This document shows positions 34,627 through 46,819 of a DNA stretch of 64,000 bases, piece by piece. The position numbers were made by a program, and so were the translations under genes. The notes below the pieces were generated by a model. That model was given only the letters and a program-made list of their open reading frames with translations. It had not been told where the DNA came from and did not search any database. The DNA is from Diatrype stigma. Lineage: Eukaryota > Ascomycota > Sordariomycetes > Xylariales > Diatrypaceae. Position 1 is the first letter of the stretch; every line of letters starts with the position of its first letter. The stretch lies in assembly GCA_022225965.2 (NCBI GenBank), contig JAKJXP020000063.1, positions 206,544-270,543 of the forward strand, read 5' to 3'.

Positions 34627-37461
34627 GACAACCGCTAACTACTGTTCGTTCTCCCGTCCTCCTTTCCTTCCAAGTACTTGGGATAATGGCGCAAAGAGTG
34701 GATGTTCTCTCTTGTGCTTGAGTGAGCTTCCTTTCGTCGGTCGATCGCTTTGCTCAGCAGTACAAGTCGACGACGACGTATCTACATTACATGTGCCTGT
34801 GTTTTTCGGTGATGTGGTCGATTTGCGAACGAGTGTAAGCCACGAGACAGGTCTGGAAAAGGAATGGACGTTTGATGATGGCTGCAGAGAGAGGGAGAGG
34901 GAAGAAAGGCCAGCTAACCAGGCCAGCGAGAAGGTCAACTTCCGAGAAGCCAAAAGATATACGACTACACGCGTAGGATTTGTCCGTGAAAGTGGGGTGG
35001 CTGACGGGAGAAGGAAGACTCGGGATCTAGTGGGATAAAAAAGAAAAAGTGGCGGAGAGCAATAAAAGTCAGCACTTATGCATACGACGGACCCAACCGG
35101 GCGTCTATGTACCTTTCACTACCTTGACAGCTTGACTATCTTGGGACTGCTGTTCGATCGTCACGAATCACGATTGATCGATGTGATGGACGTTGTTCCA
35201 CATGCTTACCAGGCACATGCTCGCAAGGTACGATATAGACCCAGACGGTATGTATTGCTGCTGCTGCTTCGTACGAGTAGTACGACAAAGCAAGGTCAGC
35301 CAAGGCAAGCAAGGGTCGTCCCATCACAGTGATGGCATGGCATATGCAATATTCGATCTAATGCTGCGCTGCAGACTGCAGAGCTGCAGAGCTGCAGTCT
35401 CCGGGAAAGAGAGAAATAGATCGCATGAAATAGGCTGGGGTTGATGGCAACCCCTCGTTGCTCGCTGTGAGCTCCGGGTCAATGCCATGAATCTCATGCT
35501 GGCTATCACCTCAGCATCTCTCTCTTTCTCTCTCGCCCCCCTGCCCTTCCCTAGCAGCGATCTCTTCAGCCCTTTCTAGTGACTGGCGGAGCTTTGTGAT
35601 GCTGTTGCTGAGCATCAACATGCCGAGTTTGCTAACGTTTGGGGAGCGGTGAACTAAAGGCTGAAACTCGAACTGATGCGGGTTTGGTGGGGGTTGGGAC
35701 CCTCTCTGCCCTACCGGAACTCGCATCACCAGCACGGTCCGTGCTTGGGAACCCCTGTCGCCATCACGTCGGCGGGTGGCTTTCTGGGCCGCTGGAAAGG
35801 ATTCCGCCCGCATTACCCGGCTCAACCGTCGCGTTTCTTAGCTGGTATACCCGAGTACCTAGTCTAAATGGGGGATGGTCAGGCCCTCTGTGGTCTTTGG
35901 GACGTTTATTTTCCAGAGATTTCCTATTCTTTTGCTTTCATTTTTTTCTGATCTGGTTTCTTTTATTTTCCTTCTTCTTTCTTTTTCGTTTAGCTTGCTT
36001 TCTCAGCGCAGCTAGTTCTACTCTCACCGACTTAACATCAGCAGTTATGCCCATCCACGATTTACACCACGTCAGTAGCTATTAACTAGCCTGTTCCTTG
36101 AAGCTTGGGGTCCAGATGTCGTAGCTTTCTACATAGCGGTGGTAGTAGTTAGGTAATGGGGCATGGGAGCATGGGAGCATGGGAGCATGGTGATACGCGG
36201 TCGAGCGCGTGTTGGCTCTCGGGGGTTCTTTTCTATTCGCCAGCTCTCCCCGACGGGACTTCCTCTTTTTCGTGGAGCTGTCGCGGTCTAGGTTTCTGGC
36301 AGCCCTGACAGGCAGGCCCGGTGACACAGAACGCAGGTAGATTCATGCAGGAACCAGACGGTACCTGCAGGAAGAAAAAGCGAAAAAGCGCGATAGTGGG
36401 ATGCAGACTCCTGGACCGTACATATGTTCGCCGAGCATCCCTCGCTCGGGTTCCAAATTTCTTTTCCTTTTCTCCTCTCTCCTCCGTCTTCCTCCTTTCT
36501 GATTCGTCTCTGTAGGTAGTATGCAACCTTTTTGGGCTTTCGCTAGTTCCTGTCAGCGAGGCTGACTGCAGCAGAGTGCAGCATGGGCCAAGACCTCGTA
36601 TCGAGTTTTGTCTCCCTCACTTTTTTCAATAGCGGGTTCGTATGGAGTCATTATACATAAATAATGCATCCGAATGGATGTGTGTATTCCTGCCTATGGA
36701 ACCCGAACTGGACCATCCTGCCTCCTTCTGTAATTGCCCGCAAATACCAAGAACCTCTCGCGACCCGCGGGGTATCGCGAGCCAATTATAACTGGTGCAG
36801 ACACTATGCTGTTGGTACAAATAAAAGATCTGACCATACATATGCACTGAGAATATTGAATTCTGGGCCATCATAGAGATTGCAGAAAGGGTGTTTTTCT
36901 ATTGGAAGATGGGGGAAGGCGTACAGTTGGAGTTGAACCTTGGATACCATAGGTGGAAATTCGATATGACTGAATGATTTACTTCTGTTGGCGTACGTAT
37001 TATCGTCTCTACATCCCCATATATACCACAGACCACCTACATGTTCTCGGAAATCTTGGGCGATCGACCCGTAGTCTAACGCAAGTCCTTCTCAAAGCAC
37101 GAGCTTTGCTTGGGCTTCACAGGTCCGTCCCAACAGCAATTGGGTATTGGGTACCAAATGTGGTCTTTATGCCAAGCTTTGCGATGTATGATCGTCCCTT
37201 ACCGTATGACGCAACGATTAGTCTGTATCGACCAGTAGTTCATGTCATGTCCGCTTTCGCATGTTCGCATAACTATGTCGCAGGATGGTGGGCGAGAGGG
37301 TGCTGATGGGTTTCACGCATAACCTGTCACGTGAGACGCGGAACAGAAGAAGAGCTTCGCAGGAGGGAGTCCACCTTCTCCCAAAACTCAGTATTCATGA
37401 GAGCTTTTCTATGCGCTATTCAGTCGTCCTCTGGTTGGATCCTTGCTCTTGATATGGGGTC
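34627..37461. other. Intergenic, no gene supported
   Basis: MFS promoter side, followed by CT-rich stretches (about 35900-36000 and 36450-36500) and a palindrome-rich CTGCAG cluster (about 35370-35400). Only short ORFs without domain. Confidence 0.55.
36161..36190. repeat. 8-bp tandem repeat (GCATGGGA)
   Basis: About 3.7 perfect copies of GCATGGGA. Confidence 0.85.
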
Positions 37462-38456
37462 TCATATGGGGGACATCATGACTGCTTTACCTGTCGGATA
37501 TACCTGCTGAGCCAGCGAATGTTCAAGACTCAACAGAAGCTGATTAGTGCGAACCAATAACTCTGTGACAGGGTTAGTCGATGCTGCCGATGGGTTCAAG
37601 ATATTATTCTGGCTTACCTTCATACTGCAGTACGTATGATGCTGGCGGTTCTTCGTTAGCATCTACGAACACTGGTGCGTGGGGGCTGTCCTTCGTGACG
37701 ACACGGAACTTCAAACCGATGTCTTTCGCGGCACTGGTCCAAATTATGGGCTCGTCGTCCTCCCCAATGTGCCCTGCGCGCTGTTGGCTTCCAGTTGGAC
37801 TCCTTGCCTGGGTGTCTAGCCAGCTCCGAAATACCCTGACCCAGCCGTCGGTTACGTTAGCGATACTCAGAAACAGGCCTCGTCTCGGGCCAACTTTGAT
37901 GAGGCTGGCTACGGTGCAGAGCTGTGAAAAGCGCTCGCCAGCGTCAAGATGGATGTCGTGTGTTGGCAACTCCTCAGCTAGCGGGTTTTCCGCCCCTTCC
38001 GCCCCTTCTGCTGCCCTTCGGGTAGGGTACCTAACGCGGGGTCGCAAATGCTCATCGCTGAGGTAAGGGCGGAAGCGCGTGTAGAGCGCATTCATGTCTC
38101 CAAATTTCACGTCCTGGCCTGCTTCATCCAACCCATCTGTGCCGAGGTACTCGCAGAACAAGGTAGGCGTCGATATCTTGACACTTGGATGATAGCATTC
38201 AAGGATCATCTCGTGATCCTTCAGAAGGGAGGCCTCGTGGAGGCGAGAGTAGTGGAGGCGGCCGACCGCCGCCGCGAGACGCCGACTAACGGCGGCGAGA
38301 GGCAGCAACTTGCGAGTAGGGAACAAAGATAAGATCTGGATGAGGACCTTGGGAGAGGGGTTAGTGGCGTGGTGCTAGATACACGCGTCCTTCGTACGCG
38401 GGGTCTTTCCTTACCTCGTTCGGGAGGGAGTAGAGGGGTGTTGGGGAAGACGCCAT
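37462..38456 (-). CDS. F-box domain protein (3 exons)
   Basis: Predicted substrate adaptor of an SCF ubiquitin ligase, 290 aa. Exons 38456-38415, 38347-37618 and 37562-37462. Exon 1 encodes MASSPTPLYSLPNE, and the join to exon 2 (VLIQILSLFPTRKLLP..) builds the F-box consensus LPNE-[VIL]-[IL] at about residues 11-50, followed by AAVSRRLAAAVGRLHYSRL. This proves exon 1 is in a frame different from the longest local ORF (38221-38829). The introns are 67 nt and 54 nt with GTAAG donors. The remaining about 230 residues have no recognisable repeat such as WD40 or LRR, so the substrate is unknown. The coding sequence has a short acidic/Ala-rich segment (EGAEGAEN) near the middle. Confidence 0.85.
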
Positions 38457-40275
38457 AGTTGGTACCGAGTAGCTGAGCAGCGCGGTGTAACTCCGAGGGA
38501 CCGAGGATATCTAGATCTATCTCAATCAGGCTTGATATGAGCTCAGCACCAGCAAGAGCTGGTGATATGTAGGCGAAATCCTGAAGCTTATGCGTCGGCG
38601 ATGCACCAATGGGACTCCAGCCGGATGTCAGTCGCAGTAATCGCCCATTCGTGTACAACAGATCGATCGGCCAGGCCAAGATATAGGCTCTCAGTAAAGT
38701 GGCAGCAAGTACCCTTCGAGTGGTGTAGGCCCCTTTCTTCAACGATGTAAACGTAAAATCAAGACTGTTCACGATACGACTAAGGGGCGGTGGAGCGCTG
38801 AGAATACAACGCTCGCTGACTGTCAACACTCCGCGTGTCCGGAAGAAAGTATGTGCAGCAGATTGATGAATCAGTGATGTTTGGGTATTTATCTTATATT
38901 AATAGGGAAGTGTTTAGAGGCGGCTAACTTAGGCAGTGGTCAGTAACAACAAGAATGATGATGATTGTTTCTGTGGCTGATTGATCACCACTTTCGAAGC
39001 ACATACACTGATACAATACATACAATGTAGTTGTACTTATGTGGTAGTAAGTGAGGCTGCTACCGTGTTCAATTGCATGCAAGTGACGACGACAGAACAT
39101 TCCGGAGACAGTATGTAGCAAGAAATGCACTGTCGTATCCAACTGTACAGCTACTGTATGTACTACCTACTTACCTTACCGTTGGTCCCTCACCCCCTCT
39201 GCCCCTCCAGGCATGCTTCAGCTGCTCTCTGCTGCCCGGCATGTCAGGATGCCCGTCTATAATAAATGGAAGTCTGGAAGTACCCAATAATCCAGTCTAA
39301 CCGCAGCATCTACCAATCAAAATCTCGTATATATATATGTGTGTAGTCCTAACTAGCAGATAACCAATCAGCCAGTCTCGATCCTCCGTTCTGGCGATAG
39401 ATAACCACATGTACCTAGGTACCTACTTAGCTATAGCTTTGTCGCTCAGCTACGGTCTTAGTCATGCCACCTATCTTATACCTATCTCAGAACTGAGGCG
39501 TCAACGACTGGCTAGAACTCTGAATGTGGTGTTCTTTACTTCACCGTTAGCTTCTTGAAGTATTTTGGTATTCTTCAGCTATCCATTCACTAGACTGACT
39601 TGACCGCTTGTGAGAGCTGACGGCCGTTGGACTGACCTACCAGTCCTAGGTACTAGCGACAAGGCGTGATCGTGCTTCATGCCATTCTTCTCCGGGAGAG
39701 CGCCTCTATAAGTCCCTCGGACGATATCGACCTGACTGCTTCTGGATGCTCTTCACATGGCAATTCTACATACCCTCGCGGTCATGTATGGATGGGACAT
39801 GGGTTTGGGGTTTGTTGCCCTTCTTCTTTCGTTCTCTTTCTCAATACGTGCCCGACTTCGCGATAGGTCTTCTTGTCCATCAGGTGCGGACAGATACGAA
39901 GGGGTTGATGCTACTTATCTAATACGGCGTCGGCAGTTATAGCTGATATGTTTTTTACATCATTCTAGGCCAATGATCTGCGTTCCATGATGAGTTGCAT
40001 ACCTAGGTAAGAAGGTTGTCCGAATTCGACCAAGGCGAGGCAAAGCCTGGCCAGATCCAATGCGTCTTGATGGCAACCATCGAGCTTGGCATCTGAAAGT
40101 GAATAGTGACATTTCTATCTAGCCATGGTGGTGTTCCGGCGACAATTCTACCTTGGTGTTTTGCCACAGGCCAGTCAAGGGCTGGGAAAGGACTGGGAAA
40201 GATATCTGTTACTGCCTGATCACGGCTATTCGCTCTCCTATATCGTCGAAAGCAGCTTGATAAAGGCGCATAGAC
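38457..40275. other. Upstream region of F-box gene, then intergenic
   Basis: Contains a long overlapping frame upstream of the F-box start (see findings), then AT-balanced DNA with several TACCTAGGTACC motifs. No gene supported. Confidence 0.5.
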
Positions 40276-40761
40276 ATGCACATGCGGACATATGATCTGA
40301 TCTGCTCAGAGATCCCGGATCGCCAGCTGTATCGGGACATTTCAGTGCCTTTGCGCCAAGACGTAAAAATGGTATCTCGACTTATATACGATGTCATGGC
40401 AAATATCTGCGATGAATCTCTTTTTGGTGTCGGATGCCCCCGCGTTCTCTACATCTCACAAGAGTCCCTTGACATGGAACTGGCCCCAGTTTAGTCTTCG
40501 GGGCATCAAGGTGTTGTGTTCCTACTGGACAAACCATCACACCAATACAGCATCAATACGACTGGGACATCGTCGATGCTGGGTCCGGCTGCAAGGCCCC
40601 CAACAGTTGCATTCGATCAGAGCGAAGCTGAGGCTTCATTGCATACTGAAGCCTTCGAGGTTTCCCTTATCCCCCAATCGCGAGCCAATCCCCATGGTTC
40701 TGACGCCACCGCTATACCTATCTCTTTTGACACCCACCCAGTTACTTTCCTTTTGGTATAG
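40276..40761 (+). pseudogene. ORF interrupted by one in-frame TAG, unknown function
   Basis: One frame runs from the ATG at 40276 to a stop at 40761 (161 codons plus stop) and is broken only by TAG at 40492-40494. Before the TAG it reads MHMRTYDLICSEIPDRQ.. and ..SLFGVGCPRVLYISQE..; after it, SSGHQGVVFLLDKPSHQ.. and ..FDTHPVTFLLV. TAG could derive from CAG by one C-to-T change, which is the RIP-type change. The frame is preceded by TAA at 40261. No domain was recognised and no splice sites remove the TAG (only about 20 nt would need removal). It may be a pseudogene of a small protein, an exon of a larger decayed gene, or a chance frame. Confidence 0.35.
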
Positions 40762-41809
40762 GTAGACTAGCTTCCTAGATGTTACGTTGAGCTATGCAAT
40801 GCGATCGCTCGGCCCGGGTGGTGTCGGGCGTCAAGCTTGTGTCTGAGTCTGACCATCCGTTCTGAACTCGGTGCAAAGTATTCCAGTCATGCCCCGACTT
40901 ACATTCTTCTAGCTCCCGCACGACAGCCAGTGGGGTTAGGGGGCTCAAAGACGCGGTACGGCTATCCCATGAAGTAAATCTTCAGGACTTGCATAATGAA
41001 ACATTGCACGGGATACCTAACCGTCCACAAAGTGTTGCTTCACGGGGTGAGGCGAAGGGCGAAGAGACGTTGGTGGTAATGAATGGAGGGCATTGTATAA
41101 TGACTGGCAGGTTGTTCGCTAAATAGCCAATCCCGGTCGCGTATAGCTAAAGTCAAAGGCTACGGGCAAGGTTCAACCGGCAGCTCAACGCTGCCGCCAA
41201 CCCTCCCCCCCTTGCGTTGCGGTCTCCTGGTCCGTACCCGACAACAGTGGCGTCGCACGAGATGCAGGGTGATTTTCCCCCGTCAGAACTCAAACTCCAG
41301 GAATTATGACAGAGGCTGCCATCCGACGTGGATCAGTTGGCAGATCTGAAGCTGCATCTTGATTGCCGGGGACATGTCTGCGGCCGCTCTCAAATACTGA
41401 CCTCTCGTAGCCGCAGGATTTACCTGGCCTGGTGTGGGAAGGGAAGTGCAGTCATCCTGCAATGAGACGCCGGGTTTTCAGTCTCACCCTTTCGCATTCC
41501 ATGGGGGGGTCTGGGACGGGCCCATGGCCATGGCCTGCTGCCCGCTGTCTATTGGACCTTGGTGTCTATCGTCATCTTTCCTGCAGGCTGATAATGCTAG
41601 CTGATGACCCCGCAAGAAACTATTACGCATCAGGTCATCAATTACTCAACACAGATTGTCTAAGAGAGAGAGGGAGAAAGGAAGAGACCGCGGGGCCACC
41701 CGGCCGGCATCCTTCTAAGATTCTACCCAGGTTTTGCACTCACATGACGGCAAGAATATTGCCGTAGTTTAACCTCCTGTGGGGCGGACGGGTGACCATG
41801 GCTAAACGA

Positions 41810-41859
41810 ACCCGGTGGTGCTAACACGGTGGTGCTAACCCGGTGGTGCTGCTCGGTGG
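41810..41859. repeat. 15-bp minisatellite (CGGTGGTGCTAACMC)
   Basis: Three copies of CGGTGGTGCTAAC[A/C]C-type units, then a partial fourth (CGGTGG). Confidence 0.85.
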
Positions 41860-43540
41860 AAGGCCGAATTGACGATTGATAGAGAGCCTGGAGGGTCCTT
41901 GCCGAACAGGCTCTTCTCCATCGGGCCAGTCGTCCTGGCCCGTTTTTGGTCGCACTTACGCCAAGGTAGTATAGAAAACAGCGCGCGTTGACGTGGACAG
42001 GAGGTTGCAGCCGAGGGCGCTTCCCTGAATAGGAGTGACTTGGCGGGGCTTAAGCGATGGTGTTGGTGTTTTTTTGCCCATCTTATGGGCTGCCCTGTGA
42101 CGGAGCATGCCCCCTCCAAGGCTCGCGGAGTATTGCCTCTCGTCTCGCTATCCCGGGCGGCGCGCGAGGTCCAGACAGGGAGGGTCCGGCGGCTCTTGAG
42201 GCTTGAGATGAGGAGGCCTGAAGCTTAACCACATTAGGATGGCTGCTCTGCTGAGCTATTGAGATGGGGGACTAATGAAACCTGCAAACTATCTCTTTAA
42301 AGGGGGGATCGCCAAGCGTGATTGGGGACTCTTCAGGCGTCGTCGAATGGTTTAGGGGGATTTGGAATTGATTGCAGGAGGAAAAGAAGGTTCGATTCTG
42401 CTCCTCTCGTGATTCATGGAGGGATACGTAAGTTAAGAGTTGACGCTGCCACGCTATTACTGGGATTCTACTAAGTACCCGCCCCATGGAACAGCATGTC
42501 TGGGAGCCCGGGAGCACATCTGGAGGTATAGCTGAGATTCACTAGGAGCAATTGCTAGTAGTAACTAATAATTACCCCCTTGGTCTTATTGCTATGTTTG
42601 GGGGCGATGAGTTTATTTTGAGTCGGCGAATCACAACTCGGAGCTGTCAGGGTCCTTGGCGCCTGAGCCGCAATGATGCTTTAATGGCCGAGCTTGGTCT
42701 TGTCCTGGAAAGGCATAATCAGGTTTGGGTAACAGTCGCAGCCACATGCGCGGGCTACTATAGTACAGGTTTTAGTAGGTACGGTATGGGAGTATACGAG
42801 ACCCCTATGTTACCAACTGCTGATCAACTTCCCAGCATACCTGGTAGTCAGGTAAGTATGTGCATGTAATACGCAGTAGTAGGCGGTCCATGCACGGGGT
42901 ATACATTAGAAACACATGTGCATGCGCTGGTATCTAATTGCTGGTATCTAACTGAAAGGGACATGCTACCTACTTACTTACTTACCTAGGTAGTAGGCAT
43001 ATTAGTAAAACCACCTGCAGCGCCTCCCAAAGTAGAATCCGCCCTGCCGACTTACTAAATGACTACGTATTTGTATGTACTTTAGCAAATAGCTTGTATG
43101 TAGGCGTCGTTTGGCATCGTCCGGCATCGTTCGGCATCAGTCCGTTGGTTGTATACGGTATTCCGAAAGCAGTCACCGCCCCTCTAGCTGGTCTGGCCAG
43201 CTGCCACTAGGGGTTCTGCCTATCAGTTGGTCCGCTGGCCATTTGCCTCTCGTTATCGCGTATCAAACCTTTAGCGAACAGAACTTACAGAAGTCGACGG
43301 GAATCTCTCTCCTCCCCCCACTCGGCTTGACTCGATCACGGGTCAACCAACCTTGAGCAATATAGAAAGTAAAAAACCGTCTTTGTATGTACTAACTATA
43401 GGTAGTACACTATATACGCTACATACCTACGCTACCTACTTCGTACATATGCTATACGGTACATCCTGGACACTATCGGAGAATCACCGTTTCCCCCCTC
43501 TGCTAGCGGCCCCGCCGACGGAGCTGCTACTACTATCTAT

Positions 43541-43570
43541 CCATTGTCCATTGTCCATTGCCCATTGTCC
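43541..43570. repeat. 7-bp tandem repeat (CCATTGT)
   Basis: Four CCATTGT/CCATTGC units in tandem. Confidence 0.85.
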
Positions 43571-44312
43571 GCTCCCCCGGGGTTCAATGCCTGCCGTACG
43601 CTCACATGCATACATGCACATACTGTATGCTATCTTTACACATACGCACCACACCACGCCTCGAAGCTATTATGCAATAGAATGACGAGTGCGGTAGATT
43701 GGCCGGCTGGATAGCTAGTTGAGCTGGCTGGGATTGGGATGGTCTCCCTTAGTGAACCCTCAAAAAGCACTATGCCTTCATGCCCATAGCAAATACCTAC
43801 CTACCTAACTATTTACCGTACACATGCAACACACTTGGGCAACCTTGGAAAATACCAACCGACAGTCGGGAATGATTCATCGCCTACTTCGTACTGCCTG
43901 GCTACATCCCTACCTAATATAAAACGCTTCACGAGGTACGGGTGATTCACTCCCCATTCTTGACCGACTATCTCGGGTTGTTCAACGTTCCTAGATAGTT
44001 CCTGAATATGTTTCCCTGCCGTCCCGTCACCTTTCTGTCTTCCCACCGAATTCTATAAATTCTCGCCGCCCTGCCTTCTCCTCCTGCCCCCTTCATCTTT
44101 CTCCTCCATCCTCAATCTTGGTCTGCAAAGGTCACCACCACCACCACCATCCCACCACTATTGACAGAAACGCAACCAACACTCAAATCTGTTCGCAGGG
44201 CGACAACATTCGTACTAGTATCGGCTTCCAACAAGACAACTCTCTCACCCAACTCAGCAAGTTTCAGAACTTAACAACCAACTTCACTCCTCACCCCTCA
44301 CACTAACCAACC

Positions 44313-45245
44313 ATGGGCTCGTGTGGCACTCCTCCCCCGGTTCGCCTCGCCATCTTGGAGACCGACACTCCGGTTCCCAGCATTCTAGCAAGGTACGGTG
44401 GGTACGGCTATGTGTTCAAGCACCTGTTCAACCGGGCGTCCATCACACCGCAGCTCGAGGTGACCTCCTACGACGTCGTCAGCGATAACGCTTCGTACCC
44501 GGACCCCAAGGACATCGACGCCATCCTCATCACCGGATCTAAGGCCTCCGCGTTCGAGGACAAGGTGTGGATCAACCGGCTTGTCCAGTACACGAAGGAC
44601 CTGCTCAACGGTGATGACGTAAAAAAAGTCATCGGCATTTGCTTCGGCCACCAGATTGTCGGCCGTGCTCTCGACGCCGAGGTTGCTCCGAACCCGGGTG
44701 GCTGGGAGGTCAGCGTCGTAAATGTCGAGCTGACCGACAAGGGGAAGGAGGTCTTTGGGCTCCAGACGATGGTTAGTTCTATCACCCCTGCTCACCTTCC
44801 CCCCCCCCCTTTCCCTCCTCCATCTTTCTTAGGCGTCACTCCCTACGCTTTGCGCATGCTTCTACCCAGCCACGTTGCACCCCCGCTCGTATGGCTGAGT
44901 CGAATCCATCTTCCAATCCCAACTGACCAACCGGGCCTATACGTCGCGTAAATTTAGAGGATCCACCAGATGCACCGAGATGCCGTGCTGGCGATTCCTG
45001 CCGGTGTCGAGAACCTCGCACAGACTTCCCTCTGCAGCACGCAGGCCTTCTACAAACCGGGGCGCCTAATCACGGTGCAGGGACACCCGGAGTTCACGGA
45101 TGATATGGTTTCCGACATCCTGAAGATACGAAGGGATGGCGACATCATCAGCCAGGAACTCTTCGCGAGCGGCGAACGGAGGGTCAAGGACAAGCACGAT
45201 GGCGTGGAGATCGCTAAGGTGTTCATGAGATTTCTGCGCGAGTAA
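44313..45245 (+). CDS. Class I glutamine amidotransferase-like protein
   Basis: Single-domain GATase-1 protein of 248 aa, related to yeast YLR126C-type proteins and to the glutaminase half of GMP synthase. Such proteins are thought to hydrolyse a gamma-glutamyl amide in the cytosol; the true substrate is unknown. Exons 44313-44771 and 44958-45245, with a 186-nt phase-0 intron; the ORF otherwise runs on into the intron. The catalytic triad is complete: Cys110 in GICFGHQIVGRAL, and His196 and Glu198 in VQGHPEF. The join restores the usual HQMHRDAV after the intron. The start is the first ATG after a CT/CCA-rich leader, in good context (AACCATGGG). Convergent with the GPCR gene. Confidence 0.94.
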
Positions 45246-46819
45246 ACCACTTTGTGGTGAAGAACAGCCCTTGTTACATGGCCGCGATCAAAAGGGGGCG
45301 AGGGCAGGTATCGAAGCGCATGAATGGGGAAGAAAAGGGATTAGGGAGGTTATGTACGTTATAGATATACCCAATGGACAGGCGCCATTACGGAGGAAGG
45401 AGAGGAGGAAGAGGAGGAAGCGAAGGAGAGAGGCGCAAACAACTATTTCTATGCCATATATCTATGTCGCAATAGGGGTTGAACTTTCGTTGATGCGGTT
45501 GCATTGGCAGGGGCAGGATAGGGTAGGGCAGGGGGTGGTGGAGAGAAGCGCGGGCGCGCAAACGACGGTGGTTGGCCGGGTTTGATCGACGTGTGTGGGA
45601 GCTGATACGGTGGCGGCGTATTTGTGGTGGGAAAATGCAGTGCAAGCTATAAGCTTACGGTTACACGGGCGTGGGACAACAGATCGGGCGGATTTCTCGT
45701 TCCTGGCTAAAAAAAAAGAGCAATCTAAAAAAAATAAGCAAGTAAAGAAGTTTTCGTCCAACTTGGGAGTAAGACGGCGGGATTGGACAAAACAATTTGT
45801 AAGGAAGGACACAAGAGAACCGAACTTGGCCGGGTACAGACAGAGCTGGGCATTATATCTGTCAGTCGGTTAGTCAGTCATACGATACGATACTAGGTAC
45901 GATACCTATTACAACGCGCGGTCTCAACCACACATCATCCCAGGCCAGCTTTGGAGGAATGTGATGTAACTAAACATACTTGGTGTAGCATGCTTAAATC
46001 TCACAATTGATTAAGCAGGTACACGTTTTCGGCATGCCATGGATTTATTCACTTCTGGTTTTCTGGTTGCTGATTACCCCCACCCCCACCCCCTTTCTCT
46101 TCCTTCCACCCCGCGGCCGCAAATGCTCCTTCTTCATTAACCCCCCCACCTCTTCTCTCCCCTTTTCTTTTTCTCCTTTCTTCTTTCTGTTCGCTATCGT
46201 TCCTGTGTTCATTCGCCGATCTGATAATATTTCAACTACTTAGATGGTTCAATAGCTGGGCGATGGGCGCTCAGTCCTCCCTTGCTAGGTATTAGTTGGT
46301 TGGTTCTGTCTCATCTCACTTTCCCCCCATTTCTTTTTCTAACATGCAGTGTATGCATAGTCTTATAGTACATGTCATAATTATCTATTATCATTAACTA
46401 TGGCCAGTAGATAAGTCATTTTCCTGCTCGCTTGCTTGATCGGATCGATTTGCCTTCTAGCCCGCCCGTTCCATGCTATGCTGCCGAGGGCGAAATAGTC
46501 GCTAATGGGAGAGAGAAGAAATGCCAACATTCATCGCATGCGTTTCGTCGAAGGATATAGGTGATGCCGTCTCCTTACCTAAATGCATGCCGCTAAATGC
46601 ATGCCGACGCCAGGCCAGTAAATGCAAATGCCACTGGGTAATAATGTCCTTTACGCTATGCAGTACATCTCTTCTTCAATTCTTCCCCCCCCTTTTTCGT
46701 TTCCTTGGATCCCGTCTACTACCACATTCGCACCGGCACTAGCACCAACGCCAGCACCAGAACCGGCACCGCCGCTATTTAGGTAGGCAGGTAGGCACGG
46801 GCGTACCCATCCCAGCATT
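45246..46819. other. Convergent 3' intergenic region
   Basis: Lies between the stops of the amidotransferase (+) and the GPCR (-). Contains A-rich and C/T-rich runs. No gene supported. Confidence 0.6.

Larger units (their letters stand above)
40762..44312. other. Intergenic; amidotransferase promoter at the end
   Basis: No gene supported. Contains a 15-bp minisatellite, CCATTGT repeats, and near the end a CT-rich leader with CCA repeats (about 44040-44300) just before the amidotransferase start. Confidence 0.55.

Noticed and set aside
38457..38829. Upstream part of the 203-codon ORF as a separate gene before the F-box gene
   Set aside because: No domain and no splice route into the F-box frame; kept only as a possible upstream ORF.
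42221..42275. Minus-strand A-box-like sequence (TAGCTCAGCAGAGC)
   Set aside because: No T-arm downstream, so not a tRNA gene; at most a chance match.
42320..42420. tRNA-like B-box (GGTTCGATTC) near 42390
   Set aside because: No matching acceptor stem and a mismatched T-stem; the D-arm is not credible.
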